Shown one piece after another: positions 1 to 6,553 of a stretch of 8,770 nucleotides of DNA. The stretch covers positions 1-8,770 of the forward strand of contig CAYUMU010000143.1 in NCBI GenBank assembly GCA_964445985.1. The letters are read 5' to 3'. The DNA is from CAYUMU01 sp964445985 (lineage in GTDB: Bacteria; Planctomycetota; Planctomycetia; Pirellulales; S012-138). The position numbers were made by a program, and so were the translations under genes. The number at the start of each line of letters is the position of its first letter. Within the stretch, counting starts at the first letter, position 1. Under the pieces are notes generated by a model that ran no database searches, was not told the origin of the DNA, and was given only the letters and a program-made list of their open reading frames with translations.

Positions 1-9
1 GGGATAAAG

Positions 10-51
10 AGGGCTAGCGCCCAGGGCTACAACATTTCGCCGCTTCGCGGC
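10..51. repeat. Short inverted and direct repeats downstream of the first gene
   Basis: Two small hairpins lie side by side: GGGC-tagc-GCCC at 11-22 and GCCGC-ttc-GCGGC at 39-51. The heptamer AGGGCTA occurs twice, at 10-16 and 23-29. No reading frame of interest covers this stretch. The arrangement resembles the palindromic intergenic repeats common in planctomycete genomes, but that family assignment is from memory and untested here. The 10-mer GGGCTAGCGC at 11-20 recurs in inverted orientation at 1573-1582, on the other side of the neighbouring gene. Ten-base matches of this kind are expected by chance in a window this long. Confidence 0.4.
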
Positions 52-64
52 TGCCGGGTCGGAG

Positions 65-82
65 CGGGTGGCGCGCCACCCG
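65..82 (-). terminator. Perfect 18-bp palindrome just past the stop of the charged-protein gene
   Basis: CGGGTGGCGCGCCACCCG is a perfect palindrome beginning 9 bases beyond the TAA stop at 94-92 of the minus-strand gene. As RNA it would fold into a very GC-rich stem with almost no loop. No T-tract follows on the minus strand, so it does not meet the usual definition of an intrinsic terminator. It could instead protect the 3' end, assist Rho-dependent termination, or be an interspersed palindromic repeat. Confidence 0.35.
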
Positions 83-91
83 ATCTGGCTT

Positions 92-1417
92 TTACCGTCG
101 TCCCCTTCCCCTGCCGCGTCCGCGGTTTTCCATGTTGCTGGTGATGACCACGCCAACCGTCTCTTCCCAGGAAGGGATGTTCTTGTGGTGGCGCAAATTA
201 CGCGGGCCATCGCCCTCGCCGTCTTCTTCGTCATCCAGGCCGATGTCGTCCACGGGCAAGGTCAGGTCGTCTTCGTCGTCTTCTTCGTCGTCCACGTCGG
301 GCTTGGCTTTATTTTCCGACGGAGCGGTTTCCCCGGTCGGGGCATCGTCCGGCTTGCCCTTGCGACGACGGCGACGGCGGCGCTTGCGATCCGGGCGACC
401 ATCTTTCGAGGGTTCTTCTTCCGTTTCGCCTTCGGCGCCGGGCTCGATCGGTTCGTACTCGTCGACCAAGGCGCCCGCCACGGCTTCTTCGGCCAATGAA
501 GCGAAATCCTCGTCGAAGGAGTCTGCCTCGTTTTCGTCGACCGGCATGTGCAGCCGCTTGGCCGGCTTGGCTTCGCCCTCGGCTCCGTCTTTCTTGCCCT
601 TCCGCCGCCGACGCCGGCGACGCTTGGGCTTCTGGTTCTCCCGATCGTCATCGGCGGGGAGCGCTAACTCGGCATCGCCCTCCAAATCGCTCGCTTCGCC
701 TTCCGACTCCGCGGCCGCTGGCTGCTCAGGTTTGCGTTCGCCACGGCGACCTCGGCGACGGCGAGGACGGCCGTCGCGCCGGCGCTCACTCGAGTCGCGG
801 GCCGCACCTTCCTCCGCCTCGGTCTCGACGCCTTCTTCCGCGCTCGATTCGGGCGCCACATCGTCGAACTCAGGCTGCTCCGTCGGCGCGTGTTCGGCCC
901 GGCTGGGCTCAGCCCACTCGGGTTCTGCCCGCTCGGGTTCTGCCCGCTCGGGTTCTGCCCGCTGGGGCTCGGCGGGATAGGCTTCAGCGCGATTGGATTC
1001 GGCGCGTTCGGATTCCGTGTCGCTGGGTTCCGCGCGGCGGGGTTCATTTGGGCGGGGTTCCGTTCGGCGCGCCTCGGGGCGTTTGGGCTGCGACCAGGCG
1101 AATTCGGACTCGGAAATATCTATTTCGCCTGCCTCGGCCGCGGCCGGCGGCTTTTTGGCCTGGGCTGGCTTGGCCTGGGCTGGCTTTTTTTCCGCAGGGC
1201 GGCCCGGTTCGGGCGGCGGCGGTTCGATCCCCAAACTCTTGGCGATCCCCCCCCAATCGGTGCTCCGATTCAAGCTGGGCGTTGCCCCCGAACGACGCAG
1301 AGGCGCTACCCGCTTGGAAGCCGCACTGGGCTTCGAGGCGGACTCCGCTGGAGGCGGGTCGATGCCAAGTTGTTCAATCAAGTCGTCCCAATGTTCCTGC
1401 GGGGGGCGATCGGTCAT
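92..1417 (-). CDS. Highly charged, repeat-rich, probably disordered protein of unknown function
   Basis: 441 residues, from ATG at 1417 to TAA at 92; there is no clear Shine-Dalgarno site. I recognise no enzymatic domain, signal peptide or membrane segment. Residues 10-23 (W..LIEQLGIDPPP) and 55-68 (W..IAKSLGIEPPP) are two copies of one short motif. Residues 75-91 are Ala/Lys/Pro-rich, and 117-175 form a degenerate RAEPE pentapeptide repeat. Three arginine blocks follow, at 211-229, 263-276 and 341-355; the last two share the identical 11-mer KRRRRRRRKGK. Acidic linkers separate them, with a strongly acidic run at 374-403. The C-terminus (413-441) is NIPSWEETVGVVI followed by an RG-rich tail. 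Alternating poly-Arg and acidic blocks with an RG tail suggest a nucleic-acid-binding scaffold, comparable to disordered RNase E tails, but this is inference. An 8-base G run on the coding strand (1247-1254) lies in the second motif. Confidence 0.8.
   Translation of the reverse strand: MTDRPPQEHWDDLIEQLGIDPPPAESASKPSAASKRVAPLRRSGATPSLNRSTDWGGIAKSLGIEPPPPEPGRPAEKKPAQAKPAQAKKPPAAAEAGEIDISESEFAWSQPKRPEARRTEPRPNEPRRAEPSDTESERAESNRAEAYPAEPQRAEPERAEPERAEPEWAEPSRAEHAPTEQPEFDDVAPESSAEEGVETEAEEGAARDSSERRRDGRPRRRRGRRGERKPEQPAAAESEGEASDLEGDAELALPADDDRENQKPKRRRRRRRKGKKDGAEGEAKPAKRLHMPVDENEADSFDEDFASLAEEAVAGALVDEYEPIEPGAEGETEEEPSKDGRPDRKRRRRRRRKGKPDDAPTGETAPSENKAKPDVDDEEDDEDDLTLPVDDIGLDDEEDGEGDGPRNLRHHKNIPSWEETVGVVITSNMENRGRGRGRGRR
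916..960 (-). repeat. Three 15-bp tandem repeats encoding Arg-Ala-Glu-Pro-Glu
   Basis: The unit gctcgggttctgccc (plus strand) occurs exactly at 931-945 and 946-960, and with one mismatch at 916-930. More diverged copies flank it on both sides. It encodes the core of the RAEPE pentapeptide array in the minus-strand charged protein. Because the unit is a multiple of three, gain or loss of copies would leave the reading frame intact. Confidence 0.85.
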
Positions 1418-1545
1418 TTCGTTCTAACTTATTGCGGTGTTTATGGTTTGGCTCAAAAGCCGTGCTGTGCGTAGGAAAAGCGGCGCGCAACGGAAGTGGC
1501 AATCCAGCAATTATAAGGCTCAAACCACGACCTGGGAAGCAGATC

Positions 1546-1559
1546 GCTCGCTGGCGAGC
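1546..1559. repeat. Palindrome GCTCGC-tg-GCGAGC
   Basis: Two perfect 6-base arms are separated by two bases, in the divergent gap. It could be an operator, a small hairpin, or part of a dispersed palindromic repeat. Its distance from both genes does not favour any one role. Confidence 0.4.
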
Positions 1560-1641
1560 CGCGCCTTGGGTCGCGCTAGCCCGCTCAATCGCTTCAATTG
1601 GGCTATTCTTTGAGATCGCCTCGCCTGCCGCAAGCGAACCG

Positions 1642-1670
1642 TTGACACCCCGCGCGCCGCGATTGATGAT
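1642..1670 (+). promoter_or_regulatory. Possible sigma70-type promoter for cpaF
   Basis: A perfect -35 hexamer, TTGACA, lies at 1642-1647. After a 17-base spacer comes GATGAT at 1665-1670, which matches the -10 consensus at four of six positions. It would give a leader of roughly 115 bases before the ATG at 1794. A consensus TTGACA is uncommon in GC-rich DNA, but the -10 is weak and planctomycete promoters are poorly defined. Confidence 0.3.
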
Positions 1671-1793
1671 GCCAGTTGCCGGCAGAATGGATTCAAACCG
1701 GCCTGTGCGTGCCGCACATTCGGGGAAGGTTCTCGCTGTTCCCCTCGCGGCTTGCCTTCCGCTCCCGTGCCGCTGCCCCCCCTCCGGTTTGCC

Positions 1794-2912
1794 ATGACGC
1801 CCACTTCGCGACAAAACATTTTCGAGGCCAGCCTCGATTACTTTCTGGCTCCCGTGCGAGAGTTTCTCGACGACGACTCCGTGACCGAAGTCATGGTCAA
1901 TGGGCATGACCAGATTTATATCGAGCGGCGAGGACGGATCGAAGCCACCGACGCGCAATTCGAAAGCCACGACGCGCTGCTCTCCACGGTGACCAACATT
2001 GCCCAATGGGTGGGCCGGCAGATCAACCACCAGCGTCCCATTCTCGATGCCCGGCTGCCCGGCGGTTATCGGGTGCACGCCATCATTCCACCCAGTGCCC
2101 GCACTGGCATTTACCTCAACATTCGCAAGTTCTCGCGCGAGGCATTCACGCTCGACGACCTGGTGGCCTTTGGTAGCCTGACCGACGCGGCCCGCGAGTT
2201 CATCGAGATTTGCGTGCGGCTGAAAAAGAACATCATCATTTCCGGCGGCACCGGCACCGGCAAAACTTCGCTGCTCGGCGCCATCTCGCGGGCCATTCCC
2301 GACGACGAGCGGATTGTGGTCATCGAAGACACCTCGGAACTGCGGCTCCACCAAAAGCACTGCCTGTATCTCGAAGCCCAGCATGCCGATTCCCGCGGCC
2401 GCGGCGGCATGACCATCCGCCAGTTGTTCGTGACTTCGCTGCGCATGCGGCCCGACCGCATCATTGTGGGCGAGGTTCGCAGCGGCGAAGCCCTGGACCT
2501 GATTCAATCGATGCTCAGCGGCCACGCGGGCAGCCTGTCCACGGTGCACGCCAGCACCGCCCGCGATGCCCTGGTGCGATTGGAAACCTTGTCGCTGATG
2601 TCGGAAGTGGAACTGCCCGTTCACGTTGCCAGAGCCCAGGTGGCGTCGGCCATTGACCTGGTGGTGCAGATCAGCCGGTTCTCCGACGACGGCTCCCGCC
2701 GCATCACTCGCATTACCGAAGTGCTCGACCTCGACGACCAGAACCGTTACCAGTGGCAAGACCTGTTCACGCTGCAAATGCAAGGCAAAGACAACCAGGG
2801 CCGGCTCAAGGCCCAACTGGTGGCCACCGAAACGCTGCCCTCGTTCCGCCACGATGTGCTTGGCCAAGGGCTGGACGACATGATCCAGCTCACCAGCAAA
2901 ATGTGGAAGTAG
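1794..2912 (+). CDS. cpaF: CpaF/TadA-family secretion ATPase (GspE/VirB11 superfamily)
   Basis: 372 residues. It is predicted to be a cytoplasmic hexameric ATPase that powers a Tad/type IV-like pilus or type II/IV secretion machine. The N-terminal domain carries the CpaF-typical EVMVNG...IYIERRGRIE segment (about 32-50). The Walker A motif is GGTGTGKT (151-158, Lys157). RPDRIIVGEVRSGEA (about 219-233) carries the Walker B-region Glu227, and the His box GHAGSLSTVHA spans 243-253. All expected ATPase motifs are intact and the length is normal. I chose ATG 1794 because the family-like sequence begins soon after it; an in-frame TTG at 1752 would add 14 Pro-rich residues. Neither start has a Shine-Dalgarno site. 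No tadB, tadC, pilin or secretin gene adjoins it, and the downstream gene is convergent, so the partners are either outside the window or elsewhere in the genome. Confidence 0.93.
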   Translation: MTPTSRQNIFEASLDYFLAPVREFLDDDSVTEVMVNGHDQIYIERRGRIEATDAQFESHDALLSTVTNIAQWVGRQINHQRPILDARLPGGYRVHAIIPPSARTGIYLNIRKFSREAFTLDDLVAFGSLTDAAREFIEICVRLKKNIIISGGTGTGKTSLLGAISRAIPDDERIVVIEDTSELRLHQKHCLYLEAQHADSRGRGGMTIRQLFVTSLRMRPDRIIVGEVRSGEALDLIQSMLSGHAGSLSTVHASTARDALVRLETLSLMSEVELPVHVARAQVASAIDLVVQISRFSDDGSRRITRITEVLDLDDQNRYQWQDLFTLQMQGKDNQGRLKAQLVATETLPSFRHDVLGQGLDDMIQLTSKMWK

Positions 2913-2933
2913 GGAAGTAAGAGCCAGCTACTT
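2907..2933. terminator. Weak hairpin spanning the two convergent stop codons
   Basis: AAGTAG at 2907-2912 pairs with CTACTT at 2928-2933 across a 15-base loop. Each arm contains the last Lys codon and the TAG stop of one of the two convergent genes. The stem is only six AT-rich pairs and has no T-tract on either side, so a role as a bidirectional terminator is speculative. No better terminator is visible between the genes. Confidence 0.2.
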
Positions 2934-4832
2934 GCTCGGCACCACCGGCAGCAAGATTCGCGATTGATGCACGGCGCCGTGGTGAATGGTGTTTACCGCC
3001 GTGATCGTGCGGCGGTGGTTGTTGAGCGGTTCGCCCGTGTTGGGGTTGACGTCGAACCGGGGGAAGTTGCTGCTGGAAACGTCCACCCGGATTCGGTGCC
3101 CCTGTTTGAACACGTTGGAAGTGGGGTAGAGCTTCACCGTCACCTTGCACACCTCGCCAGGGCTCATGAGTTCTTCTTTTTGCAGCGAGTCGCGGAACCG
3201 CGCGCGCTGGATGCCGTCGCCGATGTTGAGATCGAACCCGGCCGGGAAATCCACGCTGGCCGGGTACACGTCGAGCAGCTTGGCCGTGAAGTCGGTATCG
3301 ACGGCCGACGAAGAAACCCACAATTCCACGGCGATTTCGCCCGTCACTTCCAGATCGGTTTCCAGCGGTTCGCTCTGGAAGACCACCACGTCGTTGCGGG
3401 CTGACAGCGGAATGGGCGCTTGGCCGTTCCAAATGTGCGGCCCACCCCGCTGATCCCACGCGCCTTGCAGCATGAGATCATTGTTGGAGGAAATGTTGCC
3501 GCCGATGGTGGGCACCGGCTTGCGAGGATCGAACTCATAACTGGTGGAAGCCGCTGCCTCGTTGGCTTGGGCCTTGTCCGTGGATAATTTGCCTTCGGGC
3601 TGCAAATAAAAACTCGTCGTCACGGCTCGCTTAAGCGGCCACTCGTGCTCGTCGCGCCAGTAACCGCCGTGGTTGAGCAGGCCGTCTTTGGTTTTGCTGC
3701 CGTCGCCGGTCCCCATCACAAAAATTCGCACCGGCGTGGCAAAGGGGGCCGACTTGCCCACGCTGTTATCGATGCCTTTCAGCCAGTGGTCGTACCATTC
3801 GAGCCGCCAGGCCAGCGGATCGGCGATCGCCGCCTCTTCGCCAAAGCTTACCTGGCCGTGTTTGTAGGCGCCTTGCTGGCCATGAATCCAAGGACCCATG
3901 ATCATGTACACCGGGCCACGGATCGCCTTGTTCAAAGCCACGAAATTGGCCGTGGTGTTGCTGGCCCACGAGTCGTACCAACCGCCGACCAGGTAGATGG
4001 GAATGTCTTTATACTTATCGGCGTGGTCGATGATGTTGTTCTGGCTCCAGAACTCGTCGTTGGCGCCATGGGCCATGGCTTCCACCAGCCAGGCCTCGTA
4101 TTCCGGAGCGTGCTTGAGCGGCGTGGCGCCGGCTCGGAGCGGCAGGTGGGGTAAGTATTCCAGCCGGTTGGCTGCCAGGTCGCTGAGCATGGCCGCCTGG
4201 GCCGGATCGCGAGCTTGCCGGCTCCCCTTGGCCGCCTGCAAAAAGATCCAATTCCAAAACCGCAGCTCAAACGCGCCGCCGTTGCGCATGCTGGCGTAGC
4301 CCTGGTTGGAAACGGCATCCACGGGAATCACCGTGGCCAGCTCGGGGCACTTTTCCATCGCCACGGCATGCTGCGTTCCGCCGACATACGAGGTGCCGAT
4401 CATGCCGATCTTGCCGTCGGACCAGGGCTGTTTGCCAATCCAGGCCGCGGTCGCCACGCCATCGGGGCCGTCATCGGTCACCCAGTGCCAAATGCCCTGG
4501 GACTCGTAACGCCCGCGCGTGTCTTGGGCCACGAACACATAACCGCGCGCGGCGTAGTACTCGCCCAGGCTCTTGGAGCCGGTCTTGTTGTAGGGGGTTC
4601 GGGTGAGAATGGTGGGAAACTTGCCGGCAAGGGGTTCGCCCGCCTTGGCAGGCCGGTAGATATCGGTGGAAAGCCGCACGCCGTCGGCCATGGGCACCAT
4701 CACGCTCCGCTCTGCGGCAACCTGATACTCGGCCTCGCGGGCTTCCGCCGCGCCCCCGGCCAAACCAACCAGGGCGACGATCGCCACCAGCCAGCGAACC
4801 GCACCACCAGACCGACAAAACAATTCGGGCAT
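2928..4832 (-). CDS. Exported CocE/NonD-family hydrolase (X-Pro dipeptidyl-peptidase S15 type)
   Basis: 634 residues from ATG 4832, chosen because GAAGGG lies 7 bases upstream; a TTG at 4862 would add 10 residues but has no ribosome site. A signal peptide is visible: Arg at 7 and 13, a hydrophobic core at about 14-28, and likely cleavage after Ala-Glu-Ala31. The alpha/beta-hydrolase domain shows the nucleophile motif GTSYVGG (Ser148), GGWYD (Asp287) and GPWIHG (His317), which match the catalytic triad of the S15/CocE group. The C-terminal part (about 400-634) fits the jelly-roll PepX_C domain. Family members cleave esters, amides or N-terminal X-Pro dipeptides; the substrate cannot be told from sequence. 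It acts outside the cytoplasm. It lies 143 bp downstream of the S41 protease gene on the same strand, so cotranscription is possible. Its 3' end converges on cpaF. Confidence 0.92.
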   Translation of the reverse strand: MPELFCRSGGAVRWLVAIVALVGLAGGAAEAREAEYQVAAERSVMVPMADGVRLSTDIYRPAKAGEPLAGKFPTILTRTPYNKTGSKSLGEYYAARGYVFVAQDTRGRYESQGIWHWVTDDGPDGVATAAWIGKQPWSDGKIGMIGTSYVGGTQHAVAMEKCPELATVIPVDAVSNQGYASMRNGGAFELRFWNWIFLQAAKGSRQARDPAQAAMLSDLAANRLEYLPHLPLRAGATPLKHAPEYEAWLVEAMAHGANDEFWSQNNIIDHADKYKDIPIYLVGGWYDSWASNTTANFVALNKAIRGPVYMIMGPWIHGQQGAYKHGQVSFGEEAAIADPLAWRLEWYDHWLKGIDNSVGKSAPFATPVRIFVMGTGDGSKTKDGLLNHGGYWRDEHEWPLKRAVTTSFYLQPEGKLSTDKAQANEAAASTSYEFDPRKPVPTIGGNISSNNDLMLQGAWDQRGGPHIWNGQAPIPLSARNDVVVFQSEPLETDLEVTGEIAVELWVSSSAVDTDFTAKLLDVYPASVDFPAGFDLNIGDGIQRARFRDSLQKEELMSPGEVCKVTVKLYPTSNVFKQGHRIRVDVSSSNFPRFDVNPNTGEPLNNHRRTITAVNTIHHGAVHQSRILLPVVPSK

Positions 4833-4839
4833 GAAGAAA

Positions 4840-4845
4840 CCCTTC
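4840..4845 (-). promoter_or_regulatory. Ribosome binding site deciding the hydrolase start
   Basis: On the minus strand GAAGGG lies 7 bases before the ATG at 4832. It supports this ATG over the TTG codon at 4862, which has no purine-rich site ahead of it and would add residues before the signal peptide. Confidence 0.55.
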
Positions 4846-4870
4846 GATAGAACGGAGGTCAATCAAAGCA

Positions 4871-4894
4871 GCAAAACAGGCAGGCAAAACAGGC
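4871..4894. repeat. Direct repeat of GCAAAACAGGC
   Basis: The 11-mer occurs at 4871-4881 and again at 4884-4894, with a 13-base period. It directly adjoins the heptanucleotide array and may be part of the same repeat-prone stretch. Confidence 0.7.
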
Positions 4895-4972
4895 CGGCAA
4901 CCCAACAACCGGCGACCGGCTACTAACAACCAGCAACCAACCGCCAGCAACTAGCTACCAGTCCCCAGCCCC
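4895..4972. repeat. Degenerate heptanucleotide tandem repeat
   Basis: About eleven consecutive units of 7 bases (one has 8) follow the plus-strand pattern c-r-g-c-n-a-c. Examples are cggcaac (4895), cggcgac (4910), cggctac (4917), cagcaac (4931), cagcaac (4945) and tagctac (4952). The last two units, at 4959-4972, have drifted towards C-rich sequence. On the minus strand most units read GTNGCNG-like. The array fills most of the gap between the S41 protease stop and the hydrolase gene and does not encode a plausible protein. It resembles in form the short tandemly repeated heptamers known from cyanobacteria, though no common origin is implied. Confidence 0.65.
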
Positions 4973-4975
4973 CCC

Positions 4976-6439
4976 CTACTTCGCCTTCTTCTCCACCGCT
5001 GCCTGCTGCACGCCCTGTTTGCCACGGCTGGGAGAGGCAATCTCGCTGGCCACGACTTCCAGGGCCTTTTGCAATTGGCGATCGACAAACACCGGCTTGT
5101 CGTCGTCGGTGGGGTCCGGGGCTTCCACGGGCTGAAGCTCTTCTTCCTTGGTCATGTGAGGCAGCACCACGTCGCGCTGCCGGCGCCAATCGATCAAGGC
5201 GGCGGTTTCCTGGTCGGTGAGTTGGAGCTTGAAGCCTTCGTCGGGCGAAACACCCCATTCATCGGTTTGCTTCGAGCCTTCCGAGCGGTGGATATTGCGG
5301 CCGCTGGGGCGGAAATAGGCGGCCGTGGTGAGCTTGAGGGCCCCGCCCCCTTCCAGGTTGATCACGTTCTGCACGCTCCCCTTACCCCAGGTGCGCTCGC
5401 CCACGATCACGGCCCGCTTGTGATCCTGCAAACAGGCCGACACGATTTCGCTGGCACTGGCACTGAACCGGTTGACCAGAATGGCCATGGGGAAGTCGCC
5501 GATGGTGGCCGAGGTTTTGGCGTCCCAAGCGCGGGTTTTGCCGCCGCGGTCTTGGGTGCTGACGATCCGGCCGGTGTCGATGAACATATCGCTGATTTCG
5601 ACGGCCGCATCGAGCAGGCCGCCGGGGTTGAACCGCAGGTCGAGCACCAGGCCCTGCATGCCCTGCTGCTGAGCCCGCTCCAGGGCTTCGCGCAGTTCTT
5701 GGCTGGTATCGCGGCTGAAGGCCGTGAGACGAACATAGGCGATCTTGCGGCCGTTTTCGTAGATGAAATTCCAGTTGTCGTTGGCGTGCCGCGTATCGCC
5801 CAGCACCGTTTCCACATGCACGATTTCGCGCTTGACGGTGATGGTTTCTTGCGTGCCGTTGGTGTGGATAATGGTGAAGGTCACCGGCGACCCGGCCTTG
5901 CCTTTCATGCGATTGATGCATTCATCCAGGCTCATGCCCTTGGTCGATTCTCCCTCGATTTCGGTGATTCGATCCCCAGCTTGCACGCCCGCCTTGTAGG
6001 CCGGGGTGCCCACAATGGGGCTGAGCACGGTCAGGAGACCGTCGCGGATGCCCACCTGGATGCCGATGCCGCCGAATTCGCTTTCGATGCTGCGGCGGAA
6101 CTTATCGACGTCGGAGGGAGCGATGTAATTGGAGTAGGGGTCGAGCTTGCCCAGCACGCCTTGAATGGCCGCTTTCAGCAAATCTTTGCGATCGACGTTC
6201 TCCACGTAGTTCTCTTCCACCTGGTCCATCACATCGACCAGGGTTTTGAACAGCTCGTATTCCTCGCGTTCTCGTTTCCGCTCGGCCTCGCTCTTGATGG
6301 GGGGCAAAGGACTTTCGGGAGCAGCGGCCTTTGGCGCCGCGGCCTCGGCCGCGAGCGCCTCGGTAGCCGTGGTCGCAGCCAGCAGCATGCCGGAGAAGCA
6401 TCCCAAACTTAGCAGCCATCCCAGACACGCTTGCCGCAT
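4976..6439 (-). CDS. Exported S41-family C-terminal processing peptidase (Ctp/Tsp type) with PDZ domain
   Basis: 487 residues. The N-terminus (1-31) is a signal peptide: Arg2, a hydrophobic stretch at about 7-22, then an Ala-rich end. An Ala/Pro linker and a charged helix (about 50-65) follow. The N-terminal part of the core (about 60-120) includes the LDPYSNYI segment. The PDZ domain spans about 122-205, starting GGIGIQVG. The peptidase core contains LDLRFNPGG (267-274) and NRFSASASEI (323-332). Ser328 and Lys353 (in GERTWGKGSVQ) are 25 residues apart, as in E. coli Tsp and B. subtilis CtpB, and Gln357 completes the expected Ser/Lys/Gln set. Such enzymes trim or degrade envelope proteins from their C-termini. 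A Lys/Glu/Asp-rich C-terminal extension (about 420-487) has no recognised domain. The start has an excellent ribosome site and its own predicted promoter. The dapB gene lies 173 bp upstream. Confidence 0.95.
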   Translation of the reverse strand: MRQACLGWLLSLGCFSGMLLAATTATEALAAEAAAPKAAAPESPLPPIKSEAERKREREEYELFKTLVDVMDQVEENYVENVDRKDLLKAAIQGVLGKLDPYSNYIAPSDVDKFRRSIESEFGGIGIQVGIRDGLLTVLSPIVGTPAYKAGVQAGDRITEIEGESTKGMSLDECINRMKGKAGSPVTFTIIHTNGTQETITVKREIVHVETVLGDTRHANDNWNFIYENGRKIAYVRLTAFSRDTSQELREALERAQQQGMQGLVLDLRFNPGGLLDAAVEISDMFIDTGRIVSTQDRGGKTRAWDAKTSATIGDFPMAILVNRFSASASEIVSACLQDHKRAVIVGERTWGKGSVQNVINLEGGGALKLTTAAYFRPSGRNIHRSEGSKQTDEWGVSPDEGFKLQLTDQETAALIDWRRQRDVVLPHMTKEEELQPVEAPDPTDDDKPVFVDRQLQKALEVVASEIASPSRGKQGVQQAAVEKKAK

Positions 6440-6446
6440 GCTTCAG

Positions 6447-6453
6447 CCTCCTC
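6447..6453 (-). promoter_or_regulatory. Strong Shine-Dalgarno site of the S41 protease gene
   Basis: GAGGAGG on the minus strand is separated from ATG 6439 by 7 bases. It is the strongest ribosome site in the window and fixes the start. A small palindrome, GGAACTGTTCC at 6460-6470, lies just upstream in the leader and could affect access to the site. Confidence 0.85.
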
Positions 6454-6553
6454 AAGGGGGGAACTGTTCCACTCCGATCCCGCTTCACCCATCCATCATT
6501 GGCAGATCAATCGCAAACATTGCGGTTTGGGCAACTTGGACCGAATACCTAGC

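Larger units (their letters stand above)
1418..1793. other. 376-bp divergent gap between the charged-protein gene and cpaF
   Basis: No convincing gene lies here. The gap must hold the start signals for both divergent genes. It contains a palindrome at 1546-1559, a possible plus-strand promoter at 1642-1670, and an imperfect hairpin TAGCCC (1577-1582) / GGGCTA (1600-1605) followed by a short T-rich run. The region just before the charged-protein ATG is relatively AT-rich (about 1424-1450) but shows no good -35/-10 pair. A long plus-strand frame crosses the gap from inside the first gene, but it is an antisense shadow. Confidence 0.6.

Noticed and set aside
132..980. 282-codon Ser/Arg-rich plus-strand frame
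   Set aside because: This is an antisense reading of the poly-Arg and acidic blocks. Its Ser runs come from the complement of Asp/Glu codons, with no sign of independent function.
496..1797. 433-codon plus-strand open frame running from the charged-protein gene into the divergent gap
   Set aside because: Its composition mirrors the antisense Arg/Pro repeats. The minus-strand frame has internal motif duplication and in-frame amino-acid repeats that look selected, so that one is taken as real.
1374..2867. 497-codon minus-strand open frame opposite cpaF
   Set aside because: It lies antisense to a gene with intact Walker and His-box motifs, shows no domain of its own, and is explained by few stop codons in the opposite frame of GC-rich coding DNA.
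5069..6412. 447-codon plus-strand open frame opposite the S41 protease gene
   Set aside because: The opposite strand encodes a complete PDZ/S41 protease with catalytic residues; this frame is its His/Gly/Ala-rich shadow.
6460..6470. GGAACTGTTCC considered as a LexA-type operator
   Set aside because: The spacing does not fit the known CGAAC-N4-GTTCG or GTTC-N7-GTTC boxes, and there is no SOS-related context.
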